Source: an uncultured Lachnospiraceae bacterium
GTDB taxonomy: Bacteria; Bacillota; Clostridia; Lachnospirales; Lachnospiraceae
Assembly (NCBI GenBank): GCA_910578175.1
Contig: CAJTPF010000003.1
Span: 62,001 to 126,000, forward strand
DNA: 64,000 nucleotides
Direction of reading: 5' to 3'
Positions within the stretch are counted from its first letter, which is position 1. Each line of letters opens with the position of its first letter. Under the pieces are notes generated by a model that did no database searches, was not told the origin of the DNA, and worked only from the letters and a program-made list of their open reading frames with translations. Positions 54,847-64,000 of the stretch are shown here, one piece after another. Position numbers and translations under genes: made by a program.

Positions 54847-57540
54847 TTAGTGGGTCCCTACTATTCGATATGATCCTTTGTAGTCCTCTGTTATCTGATA
54901 AAGTATTACATCTCCCATTTTTATATCAATCTGTCTGCCTCCTGACATGATTTCTTTCCGGTATCCCTCGGTTTTCCACATATTACAATACCCTTTTTCA
55001 TAATTATCCCGATTGATATAGGACAGCCGGCTTCTCCCATTTGCGACTGTATATATCTCCATATTCGCAATAATGATTCCGCTTCCATATGACCGTTTCA
55101 TTAACTCCCGTTCTGTTATACTTTCAGAAACATTGAAAGTATCCGGGATTACATACACTTTTTCCGGAATCGTTACTATCCCCTGCCATTCCTGTAATCC
55201 CTGAGATGCCTGACCGGAGTCCGTGACACGATACTGCTCCGCCATCCCTCCAAAGCTTCGATCTGACCAATCCAGCCTGATCTCCTTTAAAATTTCTTCA
55301 AATCCGCTGTTGTCTTCCTTTGCTGCGCAGAGCTTTACTTTTTTTCTGCTTCCGTCTTTTCCCAGATGATAATATCTCATATCTATCCTGACATGATCAC
55401 GTTCTCCGCTCATACTTCCAATAGTCCGGAGTTTAAACGGAATCCTGCTGTTTTTAAATTCACCGCTTTCATATGGCAGTAAATTTTTACTTCCAACAAA
55501 TATACCGTCTTCATCGTTTGGTCCCACACGATGATCTTTTTCACTTACCGCCAACCCATAAATCCTTCCTATAACTTCCACGGTTATGGTATCCGATGCC
55601 GCATAATTACTGATCGCTTTATTGGCTTTTCTCTGGATATGATTCTCTATACTGGAAACGGTCTCAAAATTTAAACTGTAATTTCGCAGTTTTATATCAT
55701 ACTTTCCTTCTTTGACACCTATAGGAATCATAAATCGTATTTCACCCAGTTTTACGGAAAACCAGGTATCTGCCTCTATTCTTTTTCCGTTATAAAAAAT
55801 CTCAAAGGGAACTTTTAACTGTGTATCCGCAACATACCGGGAATAATCCCTGACCCCGTATCCCTTAATATCATTGTGCGTTCCATATGCGCTGAGATTT
55901 AAGACAGCCTCTTTATTTATGACCAGCGCTGGAATATCCGGATCGGGGCTGATCAACTGATTATATTTTTTTCCTTTTTCTGCTGTCAGTTTTGCACATA
56001 CCGGGGTATGAATCCTGATGCTGTTCCTGCAGAACAGTTCTATGTTTTTGCGGGAACCGTCGCTCATGCTGGTATAAATACCGTCTGCAAAAACGTTTTT
56101 CGCCGGACAATTCTTTTTTGTATTTGGAATAATATAGCCTTTTTCATATAAATGCGATGTCTGATTCCATATGAATCCCGGAGGTTCCGGACCGGCATTC
56201 TCCTTCCATGTATCCTCCAATAAAATACTGCCGTTTATCTTTAAATAATCGTTTCTTACCCGAATCGCTCCCACTGCGGAATCGGCCAAAGGCTGCAGAT
56301 CCACATCCGGTATCGCCGGTTTCATCCCGTGGGCTGAATAATCCCGAAGGACTATATCTGCGGTTTGGACGGTTTCATCATAAATCGGTATCTGTATATG
56401 TTCATAATAACTGCCCCACTGTTTTTTTTGAATATCCGGTTTTAAACCCTTTTTTGCAATATAGATCTTCTCATTTTCAAACGCATAATTTCGTACCTCT
56501 ACACCTGATAAATACCAGAACTCCAATGAATCAGTAGTCCAGTATGAAACTTTTTTCTCCGTATGATACCATCGCGATACACTTTTTGTTTCATTCCTAT
56601 ATTCTCCGTCATGATTTATCCAAAAGATGTGATAATTTGTTTTAATACATACCGGTATCTTCATCGTCACTTCAATCTTTTGAAAATTCATATCATAATA
56701 ATATGAGTTAATATCCGCCTCCATATAGAGTGACTTTCCTGTAGGAATCCCCTGTTCCAGATCAAAATATTCCCTGCCTTTTTCTCCTGCCCCGATCTTA
56801 ATACTGCCTGACGGGTAAACGCTTTTGTTCAAGGCAGATACCTTTTTTTCCGAATAAACAAACTCCTTTCTCCGGATCTGTGGCGGATATTGTACTGATT
56901 TGTTAAAATGGGTACGCAGGCTTTCTTTGGAAGCCCAGTCTCTTGCACCGGCTATTCCTTCAAATGTATAATAGACCTCTCCCCAGCTGTTTCCATTTGA
57001 ATCCGTTAATCCTCCCAGGATATTTCCATACTCACAGACCGTAAGTACGGAATCAATATAAACTGTATCACCATATGCATATAGCTGATGCTGCCATTCT
57101 CCTGAAACCCTGCCGACAGCATTAAAGATTTCATCTCTTTCTCCATAATAATAACAATATATATAACCCGGATGAAACGGGTCGTCCCTGTATTGTATTT
57201 CACCATATTCATATAATTTAATAAATGCACACTGCTGACCCGGAGCATCCACCGGCATATCATAACGTTTGATCACCCAGCCTGCCGTCCGGTATGTGAT
57301 ATTAGAAGTAGCCTTTTTATCATGGGTCGTCATCATCAGATTGCCGTCAGAATCAAACTCCAGTCTTTCCCTGTAATAATCTCCTTCCTCCATGCCATAT
57401 GCTTCTGTCAGAAACATATTACTGCCTCTGCATGTTCCTATAATAATAATCAGAACAAATAAATACATTCTAATTAATGTCTTTACACTTATTCTCTTAA
57501 GAAAAAAAGTGATAAAAGTATGAATTTCATATCCCTTCAT
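54847..57540 (-). CDS. Large secreted DUF5704-like protein
   Basis: The 897-residue product has an N-terminal signal or anchor (TLIRMYLFVLIIIIGTC, about residues 21-38) and a long beta-rich extracellular part with many Tyr/Trp residues. Segments such as RLEFDSDGNLMMTTHD, YRTAGWVIKRYD, LRDYSAHGMKP, IEAYGRIYGLAVSEKDH-type IGRIYGLAVSEKDH and FVGSKNLLPYESGEFKNSRI match the style of Lachnospiraceae proteins labelled DUF5704, from memory. No enzyme motif was seen. AAGGGGG precedes the ATG. It is a lone gene with hairpin terminator. Confidence 0.75.
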   Translation of the reverse strand: MKGYEIHTFITFFLKRISVKTLIRMYLFVLIIIIGTCRGSNMFLTEAYGMEEGDYYRERLEFDSDGNLMMTTHDKKATSNITYRTAGWVIKRYDMPVDAPGQQCAFIKLYEYGEIQYRDDPFHPGYIYCYYYGERDEIFNAVGRVSGEWQHQLYAYGDTVYIDSVLTVCEYGNILGGLTDSNGNSWGEVYYTFEGIAGARDWASKESLRTHFNKSVQYPPQIRRKEFVYSEKKVSALNKSVYPSGSIKIGAGEKGREYFDLEQGIPTGKSLYMEADINSYYYDMNFQKIEVTMKIPVCIKTNYHIFWINHDGEYRNETKSVSRWYHTEKKVSYWTTDSLEFWYLSGVEVRNYAFENEKIYIAKKGLKPDIQKKQWGSYYEHIQIPIYDETVQTADIVLRDYSAHGMKPAIPDVDLQPLADSAVGAIRVRNDYLKINGSILLEDTWKENAGPEPPGFIWNQTSHLYEKGYIIPNTKKNCPAKNVFADGIYTSMSDGSRKNIELFCRNSIRIHTPVCAKLTAEKGKKYNQLISPDPDIPALVINKEAVLNLSAYGTHNDIKGYGVRDYSRYVADTQLKVPFEIFYNGKRIEADTWFSVKLGEIRFMIPIGVKEGKYDIKLRNYSLNFETVSSIENHIQRKANKAISNYAASDTITVEVIGRIYGLAVSEKDHRVGPNDEDGIFVGSKNLLPYESGEFKNSRIPFKLRTIGSMSGERDHVRIDMRYYHLGKDGSRKKVKLCAAKEDNSGFEEILKEIRLDWSDRSFGGMAEQYRVTDSGQASQGLQEWQGIVTIPEKVYVIPDTFNVSESITERELMKRSYGSGIIIANMEIYTVANGRSRLSYINRDNYEKGYCNMWKTEGYRKEIMSGGRQIDIKMGDVILYQITEDYKGSYRIVGTH

Positions 57541-57765
57541 TCAAATGCCCCCTTATATTAATCACTTTTTAATTTGTTAATATTTTATAATGCAGCTCAG
57601 TATTTGTCAAGTATTAATTCGTAACATTTTATATTCATGGGTTTTCTTCTCACAAAACTACAATTGATACATATATATAAATAATAAGGTTTGAATAATC
57701 AACGATTTTGTGTTATTCTGTTATTAAATTTTATAGAAAGGATTAGGCATATTTGCAGAAACGAT

Positions 57766-59652
57766 ATGAATAAAAAAATTACCGCAAGGCTTTTAGCCAT
57801 ATTATTAACAGTTATATTTATTTTTTCTATGACCGGATGCGGAAAGAGTTCCATCGATAGCTCCGGTGAAACCACTTCAGATAATTTTACAGAAAAAAAC
57901 AAAGAGACAAATTCCGAAGATCAGGAAACTACTACTTCAGAAGATAACTCGTCAGTTGCCAGGGAAGAACAAAAAAAGTTTAATGATTTCACAAACGAAA
58001 TCTTTACTTCCGAATTAGTTCTCAATATTCTGAATCTTCACTGTGCACTGGCACATCCGGAAAATTTCGGAATCAAAGATTATGAAATTTCACTGGGCAG
58101 CTTTTCCGCTGAAGAGGATACCAAATCCTATGAACTATTAGACAAATACATAGATGAATTAGCAGATTTTGACTACAATCTGTTAACTACTGAGCAACAA
58201 TTAACATATGACATTTTTAAAACTTATGCCACTGATTCAAAAAAGTATAAGGGATATCGCCTGTATAATGATTATATGTCTCCTTTAAACGGTATGCAGT
58301 CCTACATTCCTACAATATTGGCAGAATATGTATTTTACGATGAAGAGGATATCAAAGATTATCTGGAAATACTGAAAACATTTCCATCTTTTTTTGAAGA
58401 CCTAATCAGTTTCGAAAAAGAGCAGTCAGAAGCCGGATTTTTTATGCCGGATTTTGAGGTTGACAAAATCGTTGACCAATGTCAGCAATTCATTGCCAAT
58501 CCAGATAATCACTACCTGATTGACAGTTTTAACAGGCGTATAGATTCCATAGATTTTTTGGATAACAATGCAAAAGAACTTTATAAATCTGCTAATATCA
58601 CCCAAATAAAGGAAAGCGTTATTCCTGCATATGAATATATAATCAGTGAACTTCCAAAGTTAAAGGGTACCTGTAAGAATGAAGGCGGTCTGGCAAATTA
58701 TAAAAACGGCAAAGAATTTTATGAATTATTGGTTCGGGATTACACAGGTTCCGATAAATCCGTACCCGAAATCAAAAAGATGATAGAAGATAAATATAAA
58801 GCTGATTTTAACGAAATATTGGGAATCACTTTAAAAGATAATACTATTTTTGACAAAATGTCAGAATGCCCCGTGGATTTAAGCGACCCGACTAAGGTCT
58901 TAAATGAATTGAAATCAAAAATTGCCGTGGATTTTCCAACCGGGCTGGATACAACATTTACGGTCAACTATGTTCCTGAATCCATGGAAAAATACACAAG
59001 TCCGGCTTACTACATTTTGCCGCCAATCGATAATCTGAATAACAATTCCATATATATTAATAAATCACAGGCCAGTGAAAGTATTGAAGATTTTGTGACT
59101 CTGGCCCATGAAGGTTTTCCGGGACATTTGTTCCAAACCACCTATTTCTATTCCCAGAATCCTTCCAATATCCGAAAATTATTTTCCTTTTCCGGATATT
59201 CCGAAGGCTGGGGAACATATGCAGAAATGTACAGCTACAGCCTTGCAGGAACTGAGGACACTGTAACGAGAATCAATGAGTTAAATAAAACATATACTTT
59301 TGCGATTTACTGTTTGACAGATATCGGTATTAATTATGAAGGATGGAGCTATGATGATACTATGAAATTCCTTTCAGGCATTGGTCTCGGCAAAGAGGAG
59401 TCCGACACGATTTACGAAACACTTATAGAAGAACCCGCATTGTATCTTGCTTATTATGTAGGTTATCTGGAATTTATGGAATTAAGGGCAACTGCCGAAG
59501 AAGCTCTGGGTGATAATTTTTCACTGAAAGCATTCCATACCTTCCTTTTGAAAACCGGTCCTGCTCAATTCGAAATTATCCGTGACAGGATGGAAACCTG
59601 GATTGATGATCAGAAAAATTCAGAAGAACTAAGAAACAACCAGGCAGATTAA
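57766..59652 (+). CDS. DUF885 family lipoprotein (metallopeptidase-like)
   Basis: The protein has 628 residues from ATG 57766. The signal peptide ends in the lipobox MTGCG (Cys about residue 25), then a Ser/Thr/Glu-rich linker (to about 65). The DUF885 domain follows, with the zinc-type motif LAHEGFPGHLFQTTYF (HExxxxH) near residue 445, SEGWGTYAEMYSY with the third-ligand Glu, and AYYVGYLEFMELR. DUF885 proteins are thought to be peptidases, but the substrate is unknown. The ribosome site is weak (AAAGGA lies 25 bases off). Confidence 0.88.
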   Translation: MNKKITARLLAILLTVIFIFSMTGCGKSSIDSSGETTSDNFTEKNKETNSEDQETTTSEDNSSVAREEQKKFNDFTNEIFTSELVLNILNLHCALAHPENFGIKDYEISLGSFSAEEDTKSYELLDKYIDELADFDYNLLTTEQQLTYDIFKTYATDSKKYKGYRLYNDYMSPLNGMQSYIPTILAEYVFYDEEDIKDYLEILKTFPSFFEDLISFEKEQSEAGFFMPDFEVDKIVDQCQQFIANPDNHYLIDSFNRRIDSIDFLDNNAKELYKSANITQIKESVIPAYEYIISELPKLKGTCKNEGGLANYKNGKEFYELLVRDYTGSDKSVPEIKKMIEDKYKADFNEILGITLKDNTIFDKMSECPVDLSDPTKVLNELKSKIAVDFPTGLDTTFTVNYVPESMEKYTSPAYYILPPIDNLNNNSIYINKSQASESIEDFVTLAHEGFPGHLFQTTYFYSQNPSNIRKLFSFSGYSEGWGTYAEMYSYSLAGTEDTVTRINELNKTYTFAIYCLTDIGINYEGWSYDDTMKFLSGIGLGKEESDTIYETLIEEPALYLAYYVGYLEFMELRATAEEALGDNFSLKAFHTFLLKTGPAQFEIIRDRMETWIDDQKNSEELRNNQAD

Positions 59653-59722
59653 ATTTTGTATCATTTGTTTCTATAACAAAGCCTTATTTTGAAATACTTA
59701 CCATTTTACCAAAAAGATAATC

Positions 59723-59762
59723 AACCGATTACGACATACTTTTACGTATGTCGTAATCGGTT
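59723..59762. repeat. Perfect 17-bp inverted repeat between convergent genes
   Basis: AACCGATTACGACATAC (59723-59739) and its exact complement (59746-59762) with loop TTTTAC. No T tract follows on either strand, so it is not a standard terminator, though its place between convergent genes suggests a termination or RNA-end role. Confidence 0.8.
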
Positions 59763-59824
59763 AAGAATTTCTCACTTCTATAACGCAATATTACTATCTA
59801 TATATTCCACATTACAATTCTTTA

Positions 59825-60667
59825 TTATCGTTCCAAATCAGCCTGATATACATCTCTTTTACTGATACCCCTGTCTTTTGCCACCTGTTTCATGGCTTCC
59901 TTTTTATTCATTCCTCTGTTTACATAATAATCCAGATGTTCCACAACAGTCAGTTCCAACCAGCTCTCCTGCTCCTCTTTCACTTTTTCATCAAAACTTT
60001 TCCCCTCAATCACCAGTACAAATTCACCTTTCGGTTCATTCAGGCTGTAATGGTCAATCATATCATCAATAAACGACTGTTCTGCTTCTTCGTATTTCTT
60101 CGTCAGTTCCCGGCAGATGGTTATCCTGCGGTTTCCAATCCGTTCCTTAAGTTCCTCCAGGGTCCGCAGCAGATGATGGGGCGCCTCATATAATACAATG
60201 GTTCTTGTCTCCTCCGCCAGTTCTGCCAGCACCATTGTCCGCTCCTTCTTATCATTTGGCAAAAATGCTTCAAATGCAAATCTTCTGGTGGCCATACCGG
60301 ACATGGTCAATGCCGTTATGCATGCTACCGGTCCCGGAAGGGAAGAGACTTCTATTCCGGCCTCAAAACATTGCCGTACCAGTTCTTCTCCCGGGTCGGA
60401 TATTCCCGGCGTACCTGCATCCGTGATCAATGCGATATTTTTTCCCTCTTGCAACAAAGAAACCAGATATTTTGCTTTTTCCACTTTGTTATACTCATGG
60501 TAACTTGTCATCGGCGTTTTTATCTCAAAATGATTCAGCAGCTTAATGCTGTGTCTTGTATCTTCCGCACCGATCAAATCCACTTCTTTTAACGTCCGCA
60601 GCACCCGGAACGTAATATCCTCCAGATTTCCAATGGGGGTAGCACATAAATATAATTTTCCGCTCAT
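59825..60667 (-). CDS. rsmI: 16S rRNA 2'-O-methyltransferase RsmI
   Basis: The 280-residue protein methylates C1402 of 16S rRNA. Motifs are LCATPIGNLEDITFRVLRTL, GAEDTRHS, ALITDAGTPGISDPGEELV, SLPGPVACITALTMSG and FVLVIEGK. The SAM-dependent tetrapyrrole-methylase fold is complete. AGGAGGAC precedes the ATG. It is the last gene of the yaaR-holB-ricT-trmN6-rsmI series. Confidence 0.95.
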   Translation of the reverse strand: MSGKLYLCATPIGNLEDITFRVLRTLKEVDLIGAEDTRHSIKLLNHFEIKTPMTSYHEYNKVEKAKYLVSLLQEGKNIALITDAGTPGISDPGEELVRQCFEAGIEVSSLPGPVACITALTMSGMATRRFAFEAFLPNDKKERTMVLAELAEETRTIVLYEAPHHLLRTLEELKERIGNRRITICRELTKKYEEAEQSFIDDMIDHYSLNEPKGEFVLVIEGKSFDEKVKEEQESWLELTVVEHLDYYVNRGMNKKEAMKQVAKDRGISKRDVYQADLER

Positions 60668-60724
60668 TTTAACTCTAGTCCTCCATTCTTCTCTATGGTT
60701 TCACAACCTGCCGCCATGGCGGCT

Positions 60725-61462
60725 CTAATATCCGTAAATATCATATATTTCATCCGTATACTTTCCCGTTTCCTGATAAACCACCAACGGCGCTTCCACT
60801 TTCATCATACTTTTACCGCCCCGCACGGATTCCAGCAATACCATGTTTGCCTCTTTATCTACAAACGGATGGACCAGTTTCATACGCTTCGGCTCCAGTT
60901 TATAGGATTTCAGGGTGCAGAGAATCTCCGCCAGCCGGTGGGGTCTGTGTACCATATAAAATCTGCCACCGGGTTTTAAAAGCAACGCGGCCTCCCTTAC
61001 CACATCTTCCAGCGTACACATTACTTCGTGTCTCGCGATTGCTTTCGGCATATCCGGATTTTTAAGTCCGTGGTTATCATTCATATAGGGTGGATTTGAC
61101 GTAACTACATCAAAAGAAGCCTTCTTAAATATCGAAGAGGCTTCCTTTATATCTCCGGTTATAATTTCTATTTTATCCTGCAGATGGTTATAGCAGACAC
61201 TTCTTCTTGCCATATCTGCGCTTTCCGGCTGAATTTCCAGCCCGGTAAAATGCTTTCCGCGGGTTTTTGCCTCCAGAAGAATGGGTATGATACCTGTTCC
61301 GGTACCCATATCCAGTACGCATTCCCCTTCCTGTACGTTTGCAAACCCGCTGAGCAGCACCCCGTCCATGCCAAAGCAGAATTTATCCTTATGCTGGATT
61401 ATTTTATATCCATTTCGTTCCAAATCATCCAGACGTTCTCCTGGCCTTAATAAATCAGTCAT
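60725..61462 (-). CDS. trmN6: tRNA1(Val) adenosine-37 N6-methyltransferase
   Basis: The 245-residue class I methyltransferase has FGMDGVLLSGF, the SAM motif LDMGTGTGIIPILL, GLEIQPESADMA and the NPPY catalytic motif in DVVTSNPPYMND. It corresponds to B. subtilis YabB. It overlaps the ricT stop by 8 bases, so it is translationally coupled. Confidence 0.93.
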   Translation of the reverse strand: MTDLLRPGERLDDLERNGYKIIQHKDKFCFGMDGVLLSGFANVQEGECVLDMGTGTGIIPILLEAKTRGKHFTGLEIQPESADMARRSVCYNHLQDKIEIITGDIKEASSIFKKASFDVVTSNPPYMNDNHGLKNPDMPKAIARHEVMCTLEDVVREAALLLKPGGRFYMVHRPHRLAEILCTLKSYKLEPKRMKLVHPFVDKEANMVLLESVRGGKSMMKVEAPLVVYQETGKYTDEIYDIYGY

Positions 61463-62360
61463 CTATCTTAGACTTTCCTTCCTTTTTCTCCAACAGTTCC
61501 AGCGCTTTCAGTTCCTCATCATTGATATGCAGGGATTCTTTTCTGTGTCTTCGTTTAAATTTCAGATCATCAACCTTATATTCCCGAATTTCTTTTTCGT
61601 CGTTTACCTGAACGATTACTTTAACCAGCTGCCGGAGAACGCTTACGCTGGCCACTTCACCCTTGAGGCCATCGGCGGTATTCACGTAATCTCCCACCAT
61701 GGGCAGCCTGCTGTTTAGTTCTTCATAGGTTTCCTCTTCATTTTTCAGACAGCACATCAGTCTTCCGCATACTCCGGATATCTTGGTCGGATTTAGCGAT
61801 AAATTCTGTTCCTTTGCCATTTTGATGGATACCGGTATAAATTCCGTCAGATACGTATGACAGCATAATGGACGGCCGCAGATACTATATCCGCCTACCA
61901 CTTTCGTTTCATCCCGGACACCGATCTGACGAAGTTCAATCCTTGTCTTAAAAACAGCCGCCAGATCTTTTACCAGTTCGCGGAAATCAATCCTACCGTC
62001 TGCGGTAAAATAAAACAATAATTTGTTATTATCAAAAGTATATTCTGCATCGATCAGCTTCATATCCAGACCGTGTTTTCCTATCTTCTCAAAGCAGACA
62101 TCAAAAGCTTTTTTTTCTTTTTCTTTATTTTCCGCTTCTATTGCATCATCTTCTTCCGTTGCAATGCGGATAACGCTTTTCAGCGGCTGTGTGATCTTTT
62201 CATCTTCCACATCCCGGATTCCCAGGACAACCTGTCCGTATTCCACTCCCCTGGCCGTTTCAACTATCACATGCTGCCCCTTTTCGATCGGTAGATCTTC
62301 CGGTGCAAAATAATATATCTTTCCTGTTTTTCTGAATCGAACTCCTATTATTTTTGTCAT
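61455..62360 (-). CDS. ricT: RicT (YaaT), PSP1-domain regulator
   Basis: The 301-residue PSP1-domain protein has the Cys cluster GGYSICGRPLCCHTYL followed by SGVCGRLMCCL, which in the RicAFT complex binds Fe-S clusters. RicT assists RNase Y-dependent mRNA processing and, in Bacillus, competence and sporulation. The N-terminus MTKIIGVRFRKTGKIYYF matches the family. RicA/RicF genes are not in this window. Confidence 0.94.
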   Translation of the reverse strand: MTKIIGVRFRKTGKIYYFAPEDLPIEKGQHVIVETARGVEYGQVVLGIRDVEDEKITQPLKSVIRIATEEDDAIEAENKEKEKKAFDVCFEKIGKHGLDMKLIDAEYTFDNNKLLFYFTADGRIDFRELVKDLAAVFKTRIELRQIGVRDETKVVGGYSICGRPLCCHTYLTEFIPVSIKMAKEQNLSLNPTKISGVCGRLMCCLKNEEETYEELNSRLPMVGDYVNTADGLKGEVASVSVLRQLVKVIVQVNDEKEIREYKVDDLKFKRRHRKESLHINDEELKALELLEKKEGKSKIDD

Positions 62361-62388
62361 TTTCTATTTAATCTCCGTTTCTGTTCTG

Positions 62389-63381
62389 TTAAATATTGTC
62401 CCTGATGGTCATGAACATCAGCTCGATGACAATATCAAAATTAACATTTGATCTTAATCTTACCTTTGCTTTGTCCAATGCCTTTAAAACTTCTTCAATA
62501 CCGTTATAAGAGGAATTTGCCGCATGTTGTTTTATGGTTTTCAGCTCATTCTTGAAAATCAGCTCATTTACATTCATGGATGCCTTATATAACAATACAT
62601 CCCGAAACCACAAAATCATCAGATCAATGTAGTCATTAAAGGTATATTTATAATCTGACGCCCGTTTTACCGCAGCAACCACCTCATATGCCTGCATATC
62701 TTTGATATATCGCATCAGCTGGGTTACTTCATCCAGCATTTCCGAAAACTCCGCCGAAGATACAAGGCTTATGGCTTTTCCAAGATTTCCGCCTGCAAAG
62801 GATGCGGCGATCTCCGCCTGATAATCCACTACTTTTTCTTTTTTCATCAGATAATGCTTCACTGCCTCTTTTTTTAAAGGCTGCATATTTAGCGTTACAC
62901 ATCTGGATAAAACTGTCTGCAGCATCAAATCAACATTGGTGGTCAGCAACAGGATCACTGCGTATTCCGGCGGCTCTTCTATGGTTTTCAGCATCGCATT
63001 CTGTGCCTGTACATTCATAAGCTGTGCATCTTCAACGATATATACTTTATAGTTATAACTGTAAGGTTTTAAGTCTACGTCATTGACCAGCTGATTTCTG
63101 ATCTCATCCACCGAAATCAGATTCGGCTTTTCATGCTTTACATAAATGATGTCCGGATTATTGTCGGTTAAAGCCTGTATGCAGGAGTGACACTTCAGAC
63201 AGGGTTCCTGACCGGATTCTTCGCATAAGAGAGTCATGGCAAAAGCTTTTGCCAGTGTCTTTTTACCCATGCCCTTTTCACCGTTTATAATATAGGCATG
63301 GGATAGTTTATCATTTTCCATTGCTTTGCTGAAATGCTCCAGAATATTTTCATTTCCCAGTATATCTTTAAATCCTGCCAT
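62389..63381 (-). CDS. holB: DNA polymerase III delta' subunit
   Basis: The protein has 330 residues from ATG 63381. Motifs are DILGNENILEHFSKAM, the P-loop-type GEKGMGKKTLAKAF, zinc Cys set CLKCHSCIQA, IVEDAQLMNVQAQNAML and LSRCVTLNMQPL. It is a clamp-loader subunit. It lies next to yaaR and ricT as in B. subtilis. Confidence 0.95.
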   Translation of the reverse strand: MAGFKDILGNENILEHFSKAMENDKLSHAYIINGEKGMGKKTLAKAFAMTLLCEESGQEPCLKCHSCIQALTDNNPDIIYVKHEKPNLISVDEIRNQLVNDVDLKPYSYNYKVYIVEDAQLMNVQAQNAMLKTIEEPPEYAVILLLTTNVDLMLQTVLSRCVTLNMQPLKKEAVKHYLMKKEKVVDYQAEIAASFAGGNLGKAISLVSSAEFSEMLDEVTQLMRYIKDMQAYEVVAAVKRASDYKYTFNDYIDLMILWFRDVLLYKASMNVNELIFKNELKTIKQHAANSSYNGIEEVLKALDKAKVRLRSNVNFDIVIELMFMTIRDNI

Positions 63382-63415
63382 AGGCTTCACTCTCTTTCGA
63401 TAGTCTTTTCCAATC

Positions 63416-63856
63416 TTATGTAATTATATCCAATAATAAACCTCTGATTTCTCCTACCAGATTCAGGATGGAAATATTATCTTTCTCATCTTTGATCAAC
63501 TCGGCCGCCAGATCATCCAGATTTTTATCAATCAGACGGATGATTCCATATACCCGGTGTCTTCCCCTTCTGTCCAGAAAATTTTCTCTGGAGAATTCAT
63601 GTGAGCGGTATACGATTTCATTTATAAATTCTTTAATCAGCTGCCGATATCGTTTCATGTCACGCACATCTGTTTTTTTGGATATTTTCTTTCCCTGCTC
63701 CGATATCTCATTCATCAGCGCATTTATTTTCTCCTGAAGTCCCGCATCATCAATATGGCTTGCCAGAACAAATTTAAATGCTCCGTCCGCTTCTGTCGTC
63801 TGTCTGGCCGCCTCAGCCGGCGCAGTCTGTGTAAGTTCATTAATTCGCATCTCCAT
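63416..63856 (-). CDS. YaaR family (DUF327) protein
   Basis: The 146-residue helical protein shows the DUF327 signature NALMNEISEQGKKISK, MKRYRQLIKEFINEIVYRS and RHRVYGIIRLIDKNLDDLA. The function is unknown; in B. subtilis yaaR is the gene before holB. ATG 63856 (MEMRIN) follows AAGGCGG; GTG 63865 is an alternative. First gene of the operon seen here. Confidence 0.92.
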   Translation of the reverse strand: MEMRINELTQTAPAEAARQTTEADGAFKFVLASHIDDAGLQEKINALMNEISEQGKKISKKTDVRDMKRYRQLIKEFINEIVYRSHEFSRENFLDRRGRHRVYGIIRLIDKNLDDLAAELIKDEKDNISILNLVGEIRGLLLDIIT

Positions 63857-63951
63857 GAATTTCACCGCCTTCGAACCTGATTCATTATATCATAGTATAT
63901 CATATTTTCTTAATCTGGTAAATGAAATCCATATATTATCATTCACATCGT

Positions 63952-63983
63952 TAAAAAAAGCGGTACAGTTCATACTGTACCGC
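63952..63983 (-). terminator. Terminator of a gene outside the window
   Basis: GCGGTACAG and CTGTACCGC form a 9-bp stem (63960-63982), followed on the minus strand by TTTTTTT. It lies upstream of yaaR and should end the next gene beyond the window edge. Confidence 0.85.
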
Positions 63984-64000
63984 AAAAGTAACTCTCAATA

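Noticed and set aside
57691..57765. N-terminal extension of the DUF885 lipoprotein from ATG 57691
   Set aside because: The extension would bury the lipoprotein signal peptide that begins at ATG 57766.
1..64000. CRISPR arrays, tRNA or rRNA genes, insertion sequences and prophage genes
   Set aside because: I looked for regularly spaced repeats, cloverleaf and rRNA motifs, transposase or integrase motifs and saw none; small tRNAs cannot be fully excluded by eye.

Overview
The window looks like a chromosome segment of a flagellated, spore-lineage Clostridia, most likely Lachnospiraceae. The evidence is low-to-moderate GC, strong AGGAGG-type ribosome binding sites, a T-box ahead of ileS, a large Alu-type SRP RNA, split transketolase, SpoIID/M23/CotH-type genes, and a right end whose gene order (yaaR-holB-ricT-trmN6-rsmI, then metG-tatD-ksgA) matches the Bacillus subtilis yaaR-yabD neighbourhood. 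Most genes are on the minus strand. No tRNA, rRNA, CRISPR array, transposase or phage gene was seen.

Layout. 0-3.6 kb: the start of a flagellin gene and a very long DUF6240-like protein whose C-terminus resembles the FliK hook-length domain; both have sigma-28-like promoter candidates. 3.9-8.2 kb: an M23/SpoIIQ-like protein and a SpoIID-like protein, both without catalytic residues, flanking cardiolipin synthase and a small membrane protein. 8.3-14.4 kb: glycogen phosphorylase and ileS with a T-box leader. 14.4-23.4 kb: an accessory region, conspicuously AT-rich from about 14.6 to 21.9 kb. 23.4-38.9 kb: housekeeping and lineage-specific genes (DUF188, DUF4026/DUF2314, nicotinate phosphoribosyltransferase, VanY, PlsC, CotH, a sigma-like protein, split transketolase, a DUF4097/LiaF-like pair, a TPR/AAA protein). 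39-42.7 kb: a heterodimeric ABC exporter. 43-47.8 kb: recR-ybaB-dnaX-pfkA-SRP RNA-tadA. 48-57.5 kb: a GNAT, a degenerate HD-GYP protein, a DUF6128-like protein, ksgA, tatD, metG and a large DUF5704-like secreted protein. 57.7-64 kb: a DUF885 lipoprotein and the rsmI-trmN6-ricT-holB-yaaR operon.

The best candidate for an undescribed system is at 14.7-21.7 kb (possibly to 23.4 kb). One compact minus-strand gene series holds a BtrH-like acyltransferase, an acyl carrier protein, a single-pass extracytoplasmic protein, a PaaK-like adenylate-forming ligase, two FtsX-type membrane proteins (one a half permease), a lactococcin-972-group-type ABC ATPase and a small secreted peptide of possible lactococcin-972 type. 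A second AMP-dependent ligase lies just upstream. Taken together this suggests an acyl group activated and carried on the ACP, transferred by the BtrH-like enzyme to an unknown acceptor, and linked to a bacteriocin-style export/immunity unit. That reading is inference.

Other notable points: a perfect 13-bp inverted repeat that encodes face-to-face promoters between cotH and a sigma-like protein lacking region 4; a tandemly duplicated Cys motif protein; several proteins that keep a fold but have lost catalytic residues (SpoIID, M23, HD-GYP, CbbX-like AAA, one ABC half); and a 52-residue membrane protein gene at 14448-14606.
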